The notes under the pieces were generated by a model. It did not search any database and was not told the DNA's origin. It saw nothing but the letters and a program-made list of their open reading frames with translations. Position numbers and translations under genes: made by a program. Of a stretch of 64,000 nt of DNA, positions 26,770 through 35,699 are shown piece by piece (positions within the stretch are counted from its first letter, which is position 1; every line of letters begins with the position of its first letter). Origin of the DNA: Paracoccaceae bacterium (GTDB taxonomy: Bacteria > Pseudomonadota > Alphaproteobacteria > Rhodobacterales > Rhodobacteraceae); the NCBI GenBank assembly GCA_030066905.1, contig JASJAR010000003.1:62001-126000 (forward strand), written 5' to 3'.

Positions 26770-27566
26770 AGGATGCCCGCCGCCTTAAGAACCGCATTCG
26801 CAAGCTCAACGCGCCCGCCCGGCAGTCCGAGCAGGGCCGGGAGATCGCTTCGGGCGCCGACGCCTCTCCGCTCGCCGCGGTCCTGCTTGAGGTCGACGAA
26901 ACGATGCTGCCCCGGCGGCTGGTCTTCAGCCGCGGCGACGCGCGCCTGTCGCTGTCTGCGGGAAACCGGCGGCTCATCGGCATCGAGCACGCGGAGGGGT
27001 CAGCCGAGGCCCCGGCCAAACCATTGATGGGCGTGTCGCTCACCCGGCCGGACGTCGCCCTGCTCGGCCGGTTGCGCGACGCGCTGACAACCGCGCTGGC
27101 CGGCAGCGAGCCGATTTTCGTCCGGACCGAGCCTGCCGCGGACGGCCAGGTCGATTTCGCGGCGGGCACAACGGCGCAGGCCCTGGCGTCGGCCTGGGGG
27201 GTCGATCTGAGCGCCGATGCCGGCCCGCCCGATGCCCCCGATGAGGCGGGTGGGCTCGATATGTTCCTGACCACCGCGCCATCCCTGGCCCGTGCCTGGG
27301 TCCGGTTGTCCTCAGGCGGCATCGCCGATACCGGCGGCGACCCGGCGACCCTGGGGCGGCTCCAGGCCTTCGCAGGTTCCGCGGACATGGCAAACATCGA
27401 CATGGTGCCCGCGTCCGGCAGCAATCGATTCGTCGCAATCGGCCGGTCTCCGGACGACGGCGATTGCCTGCTGTTCGTCTCCGCCGGCCTGGAAGCCGCG
27501 CTCCTGATGATCCCCGCCGAGACGCTCGATCAGGCCAAGAAAACATGGCAGGACGCGGTCCGGTGA
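26766..27566 (+). CDS. Hypothetical protein, possible C-terminal roadblock-like domain
   Basis: A 266-residue protein that I do not recognise. The first 25 residues are basic (DARRLKNRIRKL). A region of beta character follows (LVFSRGDARLSLSAGNRRLIGIE), a Pro/Asp-rich linker sits near residue 160, and the last 95 residues again show strand-helix-strand order (ARAWVRLSSGG, TLGRLQAFAGSADM, RFVAIGRSPDDGDCLLFVSA, LEAALLMIP) resembling roadblock/LC7 and the preceding protein. Translation is coupled by a 4-bp GTGA overlap. A gene duplication and divergence within the locus is one reading. No signal peptide or membrane segment. Confidence 0.7.
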   Translation: MKDARRLKNRIRKLNAPARQSEQGREIASGADASPLAAVLLEVDETMLPRRLVFSRGDARLSLSAGNRRLIGIEHAEGSAEAPAKPLMGVSLTRPDVALLGRLRDALTTALAGSEPIFVRTEPAADGQVDFAAGTTAQALASAWGVDLSADAGPPDAPDEAGGLDMFLTTAPSLARAWVRLSSGGIADTGGDPATLGRLQAFAGSADMANIDMVPASGSNRFVAIGRSPDDGDCLLFVSAGLEAALLMIPAETLDQAKKTWQDAVR

Positions 27567-27675
27567 GCGCCGGCGGACGCGAAACTTTCGGCCGGGTTCC
27601 GCCCGACCTAAACGAATCGTTTGCCGAAAGGCATCCCTCGACTACCGTCGGCGCCCAAGTGGCTTGGGGGATAGA

Positions 27676-27882
27676 ATGGACCGCTTGGACCTTGGGGGTA
27701 CAAGGCTGGCGCAACAGATCAGCGCCATGTCTGACACGGAAATCTGTCATTACATCCGGAGTGAAAGCCGCTCCCGCAGGTTGAGCAGAACCCTGCGCAC
27801 CCTCAATCGAGACGTGCTCTCGGCCGATCTCGAACGCCGCAGACGCGCCGAGGCCGCCATCCGCAAGCTCGGCTTCATCTGA
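27676..27882 (+). CDS. Small hypothetical protein
   Basis: A 68-residue, basic, helical protein (MDRLDLGGTRLAQQISAMSD at the start; LRTLNRDVLSADLERRRRAE near the end; final IRKLGFI). ATG 27676 follows GGGGGA with about 4-bp spacing. The clean ribosome site and reasonable codon use support a real gene. I do not recognise a family. It lies 110 bp after the kinase/GTPase locus and may or may not belong to it. Confidence 0.6.
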   Translation: MDRLDLGGTRLAQQISAMSDTEICHYIRSESRSRRLSRTLRTLNRDVLSADLERRRRAEAAIRKLGFI

Positions 27883-28049
27883 GCGCCGCTGGCCCACTGC
27901 GCCCTTGCGGCAATTCGGCGCCCGTGCGAGGCTCGAGCCTCACCTCTGTGCAGAACCCAGTCGCCGCCGTGCCCTCTGAAACCGATACGCTCTCGAAATC
28001 CGCCGCCGGTCGAACGCTGCCGCTTGTCCAGGAACAGCGCAACGAACCG

Positions 28050-28970
28050 ATGCCGCTCGACCTCGACTGGGTGCGTGCCGCCGCGGCCAATACCTCGGCC
28101 ATCGAGCGCCGGGCAGCGACCCTTCCGGGGCGGCGGTCGGTCAAGAAGGACCACCAGGCCGCCTGGCTCCTCCGGGCGATCACGCTCATCGACCTCACGA
28201 CGCTTTCGGGGGACGACACCGAAGGCCGGGTGAAAAGGCTGTGTGCCAAGGCGCTGAACCCTGTACGCAAGGATCTCCTCGACGCGCTCGGCATGGGGCC
28301 GATCACCACCGGGGCGGTCTGCGTTTACCACGACATGGTGCCCACCGCCGTCGCCGCCGTCGCCGGACGCCTGCCGGTCGCTGCCGTCTCCACGGGCTTT
28401 CCCGCCGGGCTCTCGCCGTTCCATCTTCGGCTCGCGGAGATCGAGGAGAGCGTCAAGGCAGGCGCCAAGGAGATCGACATCGTGATCTCCCGGCGCCATG
28501 TCCTCACCGGCAACTGGCAAGCGCTCTACGACGAGATGCTGGCCTTCCGCGCCACCTGCGGCGAGGCCCATGTGAAGGCGATCCTGGCCACCGGCGAGCT
28601 TGGAGCGCTCCGCAACGTCGTGCGTGCATCGCTCGTCTGCATGATGGCGGGTGCCGATTTCATCAAGACATCCACCGGCAAGGAAAGCGTCAACGCCACG
28701 CTGCCCGTCAGCCTCGTGATGATCCGCGCCATCCGCGCCTACCATGAGGCCACCGGCATCCGCGTCGGCTACAAGCCGGCGGGGGGCATCTCGAGAGCAA
28801 AGGACGCGCTGACCTATCTCGCGATGATGAAGGACGAGCTCGGCGACCGATGGCTCAAGCCCGACCTCTTCCGCTTCGGGGCGTCGTCTCTTCTGGGCGA
28901 CATCGAGCGGCAACTCGAACATCACGTTACGGGGCGGTACTCGGCGAGCTACCGGCATGGCATGGCCTGA
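28050..28970 (+). CDS. deoC: Deoxyribose-phosphate aldolase
   Basis: A 306-residue class I aldolase that splits 2-deoxy-D-ribose 5-phosphate into glyceraldehyde 3-phosphate and acetaldehyde in deoxynucleoside breakdown. The Schiff-base lysine is in DFIKTSTGK and the second active-site lysine in GYKPAGGI; EIDIVISRR carries the conserved Asp. At this length it belongs to the long, eukaryote-like DeoC branch rather than the 250-residue E. coli type. The ATG at 28050 was chosen because conserved sequence begins after it; the frame is open further upstream and the ribosome site is weak, so a start in that extension cannot be excluded. The aldehyde dehydrogenase directly downstream is a logical partner to oxidise the acetaldehyde. 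Confidence 0.93.
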   Translation: MPLDLDWVRAAAANTSAIERRAATLPGRRSVKKDHQAAWLLRAITLIDLTTLSGDDTEGRVKRLCAKALNPVRKDLLDALGMGPITTGAVCVYHDMVPTAVAAVAGRLPVAAVSTGFPAGLSPFHLRLAEIEESVKAGAKEIDIVISRRHVLTGNWQALYDEMLAFRATCGEAHVKAILATGELGALRNVVRASLVCMMAGADFIKTSTGKESVNATLPVSLVMIRAIRAYHEATGIRVGYKPAGGISRAKDALTYLAMMKDELGDRWLKPDLFRFGASSLLGDIERQLEHHVTGRYSASYRHGMA

Positions 28971-29025
28971 GGTCGGGCCATCGGTATTTGACCCAAGGTG
29001 AAGTGGCCTTGGAAGGAGAGAGACG

Positions 29026-31371
29026 ATGAACGTCCCCGAGATTTTCGAGACCATGGAGTATGGGCCCGCGCCGGAAAGCCGCGCCGAGGCGCTCGACTGG
29101 ATCGCCGGACACAAGGGGCGCTTCGGGCATTACATCGGTGGCGCCTGGACGAAACCTGGGAAGGCGTTCGAAACGCGCAATCCCGCAACCGGTGAGGTTC
29201 TCGCGAAGATCGCTCAAGGCTCAGGCAAGGACGTCGACGCCGCCGTGGCCGCCGCCCGGAAGGCACAAAAGGCCTGGGGCCAGCGCCCGGGCCATGACCG
29301 CGCCCGTGTGCTCTATGCGCTGGCCCGTATCGTCCAGAAGCAGTCGCGCCTCTTTGCGGTGCTGGAATCCCTCGACAACGGAAAGCCGATCCGCGAAGCC
29401 CGCGACATCGACATCCCGCTGGTCGCGCGGCATTTCTACTACCACGCCGGGATGGCCCAGCTTCAAGAGAGCGAGTTGCCCCATCGCGCGCCCTTGGGCG
29501 TCTGCGGCCAGATCATCCCCTGGAACTTCCCGCTTTTGATGCTGGCCTGGAAGATCGCGCCCGCCATCGCGATGGGCAACACGGTCGTCCTCAAACCGGC
29601 CGAATACACCTCGCTCACAGCCCTTCTCTTCGCCGATATCTGCCGCGAGGCCGGCGTGCCGCCAGGCGTCATCAACATCGTCACCGGTGACGGGGCCACC
29701 GGCGCGGCCATCGTCGAGCATCCGGACATCGACAAGATCGCCTTCACCGGCTCCACAGAGGTCGGGCGCCGGATCCGCGAGGCCACCGCCGGAATCGGCA
29801 AGGCGCTCACTTTGGAGCTTGGCGGCAAGTCCCCCTACATCGTTTTCGACGACGCCGATCTCGACAGCGCCATCGAGGGCCTTGTCGATGCGATCTGGTT
29901 CAACCAGGGCCAGGTCTGCTGCGCGGGCTCGCGGCTTCTCGTCCAGGAGGGCATCGCCGAGACCTTCTACGTTCGCCTCCGGGCGAGGATGGACAAGCTC
30001 CGCATGGGCGATCCGCTCGACAAATGCATTGACGTCGGCGCGGTCGTGGACCCGGTGCAACTCAAGACCATCACCGACCTCGTGGCGGGCTCGGGCGGCG
30101 AGGTCTACCGCGCGGCGACCGATATTCCGGCCACGGGCTGCTACTACCCGCCGACCCTCATCACCGGGCTCAGCCCCGCCGACCGCCTCATGCAGGAGGA
30201 GATCTTCGGCCCCGTCCTCGTCGGCACCACCTTCCGCACGCCCGCCGAAGCGGTGGCTCTGGCCAACAACACCCGCTACGGGCTCGCCGCCACGCTTTGG
30301 ACCGAGAACGTCAACCTCGCCCTCGACATCGCCCCGAAACTCGCCGCCGGGGTGGTCTGGGTGAACGCCACCAATCTCTTCGACGCCGCCGCCGGTTTCG
30401 GTGGGGTGCGCGAGAGCGGCTTCGGGCGCGAAGGCGGCTGGGAGGGGCTTCTGGCCTACACCAGGCCCAAGGGCCAGTCGAAAGCGCTGGCAAAGATCGC
30501 CCCATACCCCGCCCCCGAGGAGGCCGACGCCCCGGCCATGGACCGCACCGCCAAGCTCTATATCGGCGGCAAACAGGCCCGCCCCGATGGCGGCTATTCC
30601 GATGCGGTCTGGTCGAACTCGGGCAAGCTTCTGGGCCACGCGGCCCGGGCCAACCGCAAGGATGTCCGCAACGCCGTCGAAGCCGCCCGCGGTGCCGCCG
30701 CCTGGTCGAAGACGACCGCCCATCTTCGCGCCCAGATCGTCTACTACCTCGGCGAAAATCTCTCCGCCCGCACCGGCGAATTCGCCGACCGCCTGCGCGA
30801 CCTAACTGGGGCGACCAAGGCCAAGGCGGAGGCCGAGGTCGACGCGGCCGTAACCCGGCTTTTCACTTGGGCCGCCTGGGCCGACAAGCATGACAGCCGC
30901 GCCAAACCGGTGCCGATGCGCGGCGTGGCACTTGCGATGAACGAGCCTGTCGGCGTGATCGGCGCTTTCGCCGCCGACGAGGCCCCGCTTCTCGGCCTCG
31001 TCTCGGTCGTCGGCCCGGCACTTGCGATGGGCAACCGCCTCGTCGTCGTTGCCTCAGAGCCCTATCCGCTGGCGGCTACCGATTTCTACCAGATCGCCGA
31101 GACTTCAGACGTCCCCCCCGGTGTCCTCAACATCCTCACCGGCCCCCATGCCGAGCTTGCCCCCCAGCTTGCCGGTCACATGGATGTCGATGCGGTCTGG
31201 TCATTCTCGTCCTCCGACCTCTCCGGGACAATCGAACGGGAGTCGGCAGGCAACCTCAAACGCACCTGGGTCAACCACGGCCAGGACCGCGACTGGACGG
31301 ATGCCGCCGCCGGCGAATTCCTCGGTGCGGCCACCGAAATCAAGACGGTCTGGGTGCCCTACGGCGAGTAG
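29026..31371 (+). CDS. Tandem-domain aldehyde dehydrogenase (ALDH16-like)
   Basis: A 781-residue protein of two ALDH-type halves. The first (about 30-490) is complete: PWNFPLLM, GSTEVGRRI (NAD binding), ELGGKSPYIVF (catalytic Glu), GQVCCAGSR (catalytic Cys), EEIFGPV and ESGFGREGG. The second (about 510-781) resembles an ALDH nucleotide/oligomer part (GKQARPDGG, NEPVGVIGAF) but has no ELGG and no catalytic Cys. This is the layout of ALDH16, where the second half is thought to be structural. AAGGAGAG lies at the normal distance from ATG 29026. It stands 55 bp after deoC, so a joint operon is likely, consistent with oxidation of the acetaldehyde made by DeoC (inference). Confidence 0.93.
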   Translation: MNVPEIFETMEYGPAPESRAEALDWIAGHKGRFGHYIGGAWTKPGKAFETRNPATGEVLAKIAQGSGKDVDAAVAAARKAQKAWGQRPGHDRARVLYALARIVQKQSRLFAVLESLDNGKPIREARDIDIPLVARHFYYHAGMAQLQESELPHRAPLGVCGQIIPWNFPLLMLAWKIAPAIAMGNTVVLKPAEYTSLTALLFADICREAGVPPGVINIVTGDGATGAAIVEHPDIDKIAFTGSTEVGRRIREATAGIGKALTLELGGKSPYIVFDDADLDSAIEGLVDAIWFNQGQVCCAGSRLLVQEGIAETFYVRLRARMDKLRMGDPLDKCIDVGAVVDPVQLKTITDLVAGSGGEVYRAATDIPATGCYYPPTLITGLSPADRLMQEEIFGPVLVGTTFRTPAEAVALANNTRYGLAATLWTENVNLALDIAPKLAAGVVWVNATNLFDAAAGFGGVRESGFGREGGWEGLLAYTRPKGQSKALAKIAPYPAPEEADAPAMDRTAKLYIGGKQARPDGGYSDAVWSNSGKLLGHAARANRKDVRNAVEAARGAAAWSKTTAHLRAQIVYYLGENLSARTGEFADRLRDLTGATKAKAEAEVDAAVTRLFTWAAWADKHDSRAKPVPMRGVALAMNEPVGVIGAFAADEAPLLGLVSVVGPALAMGNRLVVVASEPYPLAATDFYQIAETSDVPPGVLNILTGPHAELAPQLAGHMDVDAVWSFSSSDLSGTIERESAGNLKRTWVNHGQDRDWTDAAAGEFLGAATEIKTVWVPYGE

Positions 31372-31431
31372 CCCTTCATCTTGGCAAAAATACCGCGGGG
31401 GAGGCCCGCACGGGCCGGGGGCGGAGCCCCC
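31372..31431. terminator. Convergent-gene terminator region with family-type TATTTT element
   Basis: Between the convergent ALDH and DUF1523 genes. A motif that reads on the minus strand as GCCTCC-CCCGCGGTATTTTTGCCAAGATGAAG (31374-31404) is followed by the GC hairpin GGGGGC-GGA-GCCCCC at 31417-31431. The hairpin reaches the last base of the DUF1523 stop codon. It probably works in both directions. A second copy of the TATTTT motif lies at 41331-41359. Confidence 0.5.
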
Positions 31432-32057
31432 TACTTCTTGCGACGAAACAGCCGGTCGAAGAACCCCCCCACCCGGTCCTTCGCCTCGTCGAAATCCGCA
31501 TCGATCTCGTCGACCAGCGGCTCGATCTTCCGGCGGCGGAACCTCACCCAGAGGCGCCGGAGCCAGAGCGCAAAGGCCGCCAGCAGGATCAGGATGGTGA
31601 TCGATGTCCAGGGTATGAGCCGGGCGTCGGGGCCGGGCACGGTCTCGATGCTCGTCGCATTGGGAAAGATCGAGAAGAGCTCGTTGCGCCAGCCGTAGTG
31701 ACGCACCGCCACCCAGCGCGGATCGGCCGAAGTCGAGACGAGATCCCGCGAGATCGCCTGAAGATTGGCGCTGTTGAACTTGAGGTAAGGCGGCCAGCCC
31801 CAGCCGGTGTCTTCGTTGCGGTAGACGATAGGGTTGCCGTTGGGCCGGATCCCTTCGATGAAGAACACATCGCGATTGGCCGGCGTCGCATCCCCGGACC
31901 CCGCGCCGGAATAGAAAAACGCGTTGATCCCCGGATCGACCCGCCGCACCTCGGTGTTGACGATGCGCACGATATCGCGCTGAGGCAGGTTGTAGTGAAG
32001 CGTCGCGGCAACGAGGAGCACCAGAAGCGTGATGAGGGTCCATTTCACATAACGCAT
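31431..32057 (-). CDS. DUF1523 family membrane protein
   Basis: A 208-residue protein of the alphaproteobacterial DUF1523 family. It has an N-terminal transmembrane helix (WTLITLLVLLVAATLHYNL), the conserved PQRDIVRIVNTEVRRVD, a periplasmic core with YRNEDTGWGWPPYLKFNSANLQA, a second transmembrane helix (SITILILLAAFALWL) and a charged cytoplasmic tail (RRRKIEP...FFDRLFRRKK). No function is known for the family. ATG 32057 was chosen for the family-type start; it is divergent from the next gene, and ends against the ALDH gene. Confidence 0.88.
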   Translation of the reverse strand: MRYVKWTLITLLVLLVAATLHYNLPQRDIVRIVNTEVRRVDPGINAFFYSGAGSGDATPANRDVFFIEGIRPNGNPIVYRNEDTGWGWPPYLKFNSANLQAISRDLVSTSADPRWVAVRHYGWRNELFSIFPNATSIETVPGPDARLIPWTSITILILLAAFALWLRRLWVRFRRRKIEPLVDEIDADFDEAKDRVGGFFDRLFRRKK

Positions 32058-32155
32058 CGCCGGGGCTCCTTTGCGGGCAGAGATACGGGCGGGGCGCATT
32101 GCGAACAACCCCCGCACGGCTTTCTTACGCCGAAGCCCTGTGGCACACTTGACCG

Positions 32156-32482
32156 ATGACACCCCGTCGGTTCACCGCAGCCATCCATCTCTGGTCGGGC
32201 GATTTCGCGAGCCAGCAACTGGCCTTTGCCCATCTCCTCGACGCTGCCGACGAGGCCGGCACAGCACTCGACCTCGATGCGGTGGAGGTCATTCCGCCCG
32301 CAGAGGCCGACCGCCGGCTCGCACCCTATTTCGGCGCTGAGCGGCCGAAGGTTTCGGGGCCGACGCTCATTCTCCTGGCCACCCCGCCGGGGACACCACC
32401 GCCCTTCAAGGACACCGCCCGTCTTCGCTTTGAAGGGACATCGGGGGGCCGGGTGCTGCGTGCCGGAGGCCAATGGGTGTGA
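32156..32482 (+). CDS. Hypothetical protein upstream of P1 peptidase
   Basis: A 108-residue protein, unrecognised. It starts MTPRRFTAAIHLWSGD and overlaps the next gene by 10 bp, with the ribosome site of the peptidase embedded in its end. No signal peptide, membrane segment or known motif. The tight overlap supports a real gene. Confidence 0.6.
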   Translation: MTPRRFTAAIHLWSGDFASQQLAFAHLLDAADEAGTALDLDAVEVIPPAEADRRLAPYFGAERPKVSGPTLILLATPPGTPPPFKDTARLRFEGTSGGRVLRAGGQWV

Positions 32483-33459
32483 GGCCGGGGCCACAGAATC
32501 TCATTACCGATGTCGCGGGGCTGAAGGTCGGCAACGCCGACGATCCGAAGCTGAAATCGGGTGTGACTGTGCTGACCGCCGACAAGCCCTTCACCGCCTC
32601 CGTTCACGTCATGGGAGGCGCGCCAGGGACGCGGGAGACCGATCTGCTGGCCCCGGACCGGCTGGTCTCGGAAATCGACGCAATCGTGCTTTCGGGAGGC
32701 TCGGCCTTCGGGCTCGCCGCCGCCGATGGGGTGGCCGGGGCGTTGCGCGATGCCGGGCGCGGTTTCGAAGCGGCGGGTCACCGGGTCCCCATCGTCCCGG
32801 CAGCGATCCTCTTTGACCTTGCGGCCGGGGGCGAAACCGGCTGGTCCGCGAACCCCTATCTCGAACTCGGCCGTGCCGCCTTCGCAGCCGCCGACCACGA
32901 CTTCGCGCTCGGTTCGGTGGGTGCTGGAACGGGCGCGACGACGGCGACCCTCAAGGGCGGGCTCGGTTCGGCTTCGGCTATGCTGTCCTCCGGCATCGGG
33001 GTTGGGGCGCTCGTCGCCGCAAACCCAGTCGGCGACGTGATCCATGGCGACGGTCCGGGCTTCTGGGCCGCACCGTTCGAGGAAGCCGCCGAGTTCGGCG
33101 GTCGCCCCGTCACCGGCCCGGCAGGCCAGCCGCGGACCAAACTCGGCCCCGGCACGGCGACGACCATCGCCATCGTCGCCACCGACGCCGCGCTCGACAA
33201 GGCCGCCTGCCACCGGGTCGCTGTCACCGCCCATGACGGTATCGCAAGGGCCATCGTGCCCTCCCACACGCCGTTCGACGGCGATCTCGTCTTCGCGGCC
33301 GCCACCGGCGTCCGGCCGGCCCCGTCGCCGCCCGACCTCCTAGAAATCGGCCACTGGGCGGCCGTCTGCCTGGCCCGGGCGATCGCGCGCGCTGTCTTCC
33401 TCGCCCGCCCTGCCTCCGGCGACGTCAAGCCTTGCTGGTCCGATCTGCATCGCAACTGA
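32473..33459 (+). CDS. P1 family peptidase (DmpA/aminopeptidase, S58)
   Basis: A 328-residue protein of the self-cleaving P1/DmpA family of N-terminal nucleophile hydrolases, which remove N-terminal amino acids from peptides or amides. Visible hallmarks are ITDVAGLKVGNA at the start, VLSGGSAFGLAAADGV, and the GSVGAGTGATTATLKGGLGS region around which the precursor is cut. GGAGG lies 4 bp before the ATG. It overlaps the small gene upstream, so the two are co-translated. No signal peptide is visible, so it acts in the cytoplasm. The exact nucleophile cannot be fixed by eye; a Ser/Thr in the GATTAT stretch is likely. Confidence 0.88.
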   Translation: MGVRPGPQNLITDVAGLKVGNADDPKLKSGVTVLTADKPFTASVHVMGGAPGTRETDLLAPDRLVSEIDAIVLSGGSAFGLAAADGVAGALRDAGRGFEAAGHRVPIVPAAILFDLAAGGETGWSANPYLELGRAAFAAADHDFALGSVGAGTGATTATLKGGLGSASAMLSSGIGVGALVAANPVGDVIHGDGPGFWAAPFEEAAEFGGRPVTGPAGQPRTKLGPGTATTIAIVATDAALDKAACHRVAVTAHDGIARAIVPSHTPFDGDLVFAAATGVRPAPSPPDLLEIGHWAAVCLARAIARAVFLARPASGDVKPCWSDLHRN

Positions 33460-33520
33460 GCATTGCCGCGCGGTTGTCGAGGGCGCTAGGTTGATCGCAT
33501 TCAGTCAAGGACCCTAACCG

Positions 33521-34090
33521 ATGCCGATTTCCACCAGCCGCCTGTTCGCCGCAGCCCTTTTGCTTGCGACAGCCGTACCCGCAGCCGCCGACGAGGTGAC
33601 CGATACGATCCAATCGGCCCTCGACGCCTATGAGGAGGGCGATGTCGCCTACGCCGCCGAGGAACTGACCTTCGCGCTTCAGCTCCTGAAGGAGATGCGG
33701 GCCGGCGATCTCATGGGGTTTCTGCCCGAACCGCAGGACGGCTGGACACGGGAACTCGACCCCGACGCGGCGGCCGCCTTGTCGATGATGGGCGGCACGG
33801 GGGCGGCCGCGGAGTACAGCTCAGGTTCGGACGATTTCACCGTGACGCTGATGATGGATTCGCCGATGATCGCCGGCATGGCTGCAATGTTCACAAACCC
33901 CGCGCTCATCACTTCCGGCGGCGGCAAGATGGTCCGCGTCGGCCGGGAGAAGTTCGTCGCCATGGAGGGGACGATCTCGGGGCTCGTCGGCAATCGCGTG
34001 CTCGTTCAGGCCGAGGGCGACAACACCGACGCTATCGTCGCTCACCTCGAAACCATGGACCTCCGGGGCCTCTCCCAGTTCGGGCTCTGA
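33521..34090 (+). CDS. Exported protein of unknown function
   Basis: A 189-residue protein with a clear signal peptide (MPISTSRLFAAALLLATAVPAAA, cut before DEV). The mature part begins with a helix (DTIQSALDAYEEGDVAYAAEEL, resembling a TPR-like helix pair) and continues with a beta-rich domain with several Met residues. AAGGACC precedes the ATG. It lies 20 bp upstream of the gabD-type gene and is probably co-transcribed with it. No family recognised. Confidence 0.7.
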   Translation: MPISTSRLFAAALLLATAVPAAADEVTDTIQSALDAYEEGDVAYAAEELTFALQLLKEMRAGDLMGFLPEPQDGWTRELDPDAAAALSMMGGTGAAAEYSSGSDDFTVTLMMDSPMIAGMAAMFTNPALITSGGGKMVRVGREKFVAMEGTISGLVGNRVLVQAEGDNTDAIVAHLETMDLRGLSQFGL

Positions 34091-34110
34091 CACCGCACAA
34101 GGGGATTTTG

Positions 34111-35589
34111 ATGCTCGATGACACCACCGATCTCGCCAGGCTCCTGAAGGACCGCGAGCTCCTTCAGACCCGCGCCTATCTCGCCGGAGACTGGGCCCCG
34201 GCCGACGACGCCAAGACCTTCGCGGTCAAGAACCCCGCCCGCGGCGATGTCATCGCCACGGTGGCCGATCTCGGGCGCGCGGAAACCGCCAGGGCCATCG
34301 CGGCGGCCGAAACCGCGCAGAAGAACTGGGCGGCGCGTCCAGCAAAGTACAGGGCCGGTCTCTTGCGGAAATGGTTCAACCTCATGGTCGAGAATGCCGA
34401 CGACCTCGCCGCGATCCTGACCGCCGAACAGGGCAAACCACTCGCCGAGGCCAGAGGTGAAATTCTCTACGGCGCCTCCTTCATCGAATGGTTCGCCGAG
34501 GAGGCCAAACGCGTCTACGGCGAGACCATCCCCGGCCATATGGCCGACAAGCGGATCAAGGTCCTGAAACACCCCGTCGGCGTCGCCGCCGCCATCACGC
34601 CGTGGAACTTCCCCAACGCGATGATCACCCGGAAGGCCGGCCCCGCCCTCGCGGCCGGCTGCGCCATGGTCGTCCGCCCCGCCTCGCTGACGCCGCTCTC
34701 GGCCCTTGCGCTGGGGGTACTGGCGGACCGGGCCGGTCTGCCGAAGGGCCTTTTCTCGGTGATCCCCAGCACGGCATCCTCCGATATCGGCCGCGAGTTC
34801 TGCGAAAACCCCATCGTGCGCAAACTCACCTTCACCGGGTCCACCGAGGTCGGACGCATCCTCCTCGCCCAGGCCGCCGATCAGGTGATGAAGGTCTCGA
34901 TGGAGCTTGGTGGCAACGCCCCATTCCTCGTCTTCGACGACGCCGATCTCGACGCGGCGGTCGAAGGCGCAATGGCCTGCAAGTTCCGCAACAACGGGCA
35001 GACCTGCGTCTGTGCCAATCGCATCTACGTCCAGTCCGGCATCTATGACGCCTTCGCCGAGAAGCTCGGCGCAGCCCTTGCAAGACGCACCGTCGGCGAC
35101 GGGCTCGGCGACGGGACAGATTTCGGCCCGCTCATCGAACCCGGAGCGGTCGATAAGGTCGAAGACCATATCGCCGACGCCGTCTCCCAGGGGGCGACCG
35201 TCCTTCAGGGCGGCGCGCGCCACGCCTTGGGCGGGCTGTTTTTCGAGCCGACCATCCTCACCGGCGTTACCCAGAAGATGAAGATCGCCTCCGAGGAAAC
35301 CTTCGGCCCGGTCGCGCCGCTCTTCCGGTTCGAGACCGAGGACGAGGGCATTGCGCTCGCCAACGACACGATCTTTGGCCTCGCCGCGTACTTCTACGCC
35401 CGCGACTACGCCCGCATCGCCCGGGTCGAAGAGGCGCTCGAATACGGGATCGTGGGCGTCAACACGGGTATCATTTCGACCGAAGTCGCCCCCTTCGGCG
35501 GCGTTAAGCAATCGGGCCTCGGCCGGGAGGGCTCGCACCACGGGATCGAGGAGTTCCTCGAGATGAAATACGTCTGCACCTCGCTGTGA
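34111..35589 (+). CDS. gabD: NAD(P)-dependent succinate-semialdehyde dehydrogenase
   Basis: A 492-residue aldehyde dehydrogenase of the succinate/glutarate-semialdehyde type, the last step of 4-aminobutyrate breakdown. Visible: PWNFPNAM, FTGSTEVGR, SMELGGNAPFLVFDDADLD (catalytic Glu), NNGQTCVCANR (catalytic Cys), EETFGPVAPLFRF and KQSGLGREGS. The length is typical of GabD. ATG 34111 follows AAGGGGAT; TTG 34108 is an overprediction. No GABA transaminase gene is in the window, so the pathway partner lies elsewhere and substrate choice is inferred from family resemblance. Confidence 0.93.
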   Translation: MLDDTTDLARLLKDRELLQTRAYLAGDWAPADDAKTFAVKNPARGDVIATVADLGRAETARAIAAAETAQKNWAARPAKYRAGLLRKWFNLMVENADDLAAILTAEQGKPLAEARGEILYGASFIEWFAEEAKRVYGETIPGHMADKRIKVLKHPVGVAAAITPWNFPNAMITRKAGPALAAGCAMVVRPASLTPLSALALGVLADRAGLPKGLFSVIPSTASSDIGREFCENPIVRKLTFTGSTEVGRILLAQAADQVMKVSMELGGNAPFLVFDDADLDAAVEGAMACKFRNNGQTCVCANRIYVQSGIYDAFAEKLGAALARRTVGDGLGDGTDFGPLIEPGAVDKVEDHIADAVSQGATVLQGGARHALGGLFFEPTILTGVTQKMKIASEETFGPVAPLFRFETEDEGIALANDTIFGLAAYFYARDYARIARVEEALEYGIVGVNTGIISTEVAPFGGVKQSGLGREGSHHGIEEFLEMKYVCTSL

Positions 35590-35699
35590 GGCGGCGGCCG
35601 GCGGTGATCTCCGATCGCCCACAAAAGCTCCGTGATTCGTGGAACCGACACCGGTTCGTTGCGCAAACGGCACGCGCCCTCGCCCGCTCCCGCGCAATC

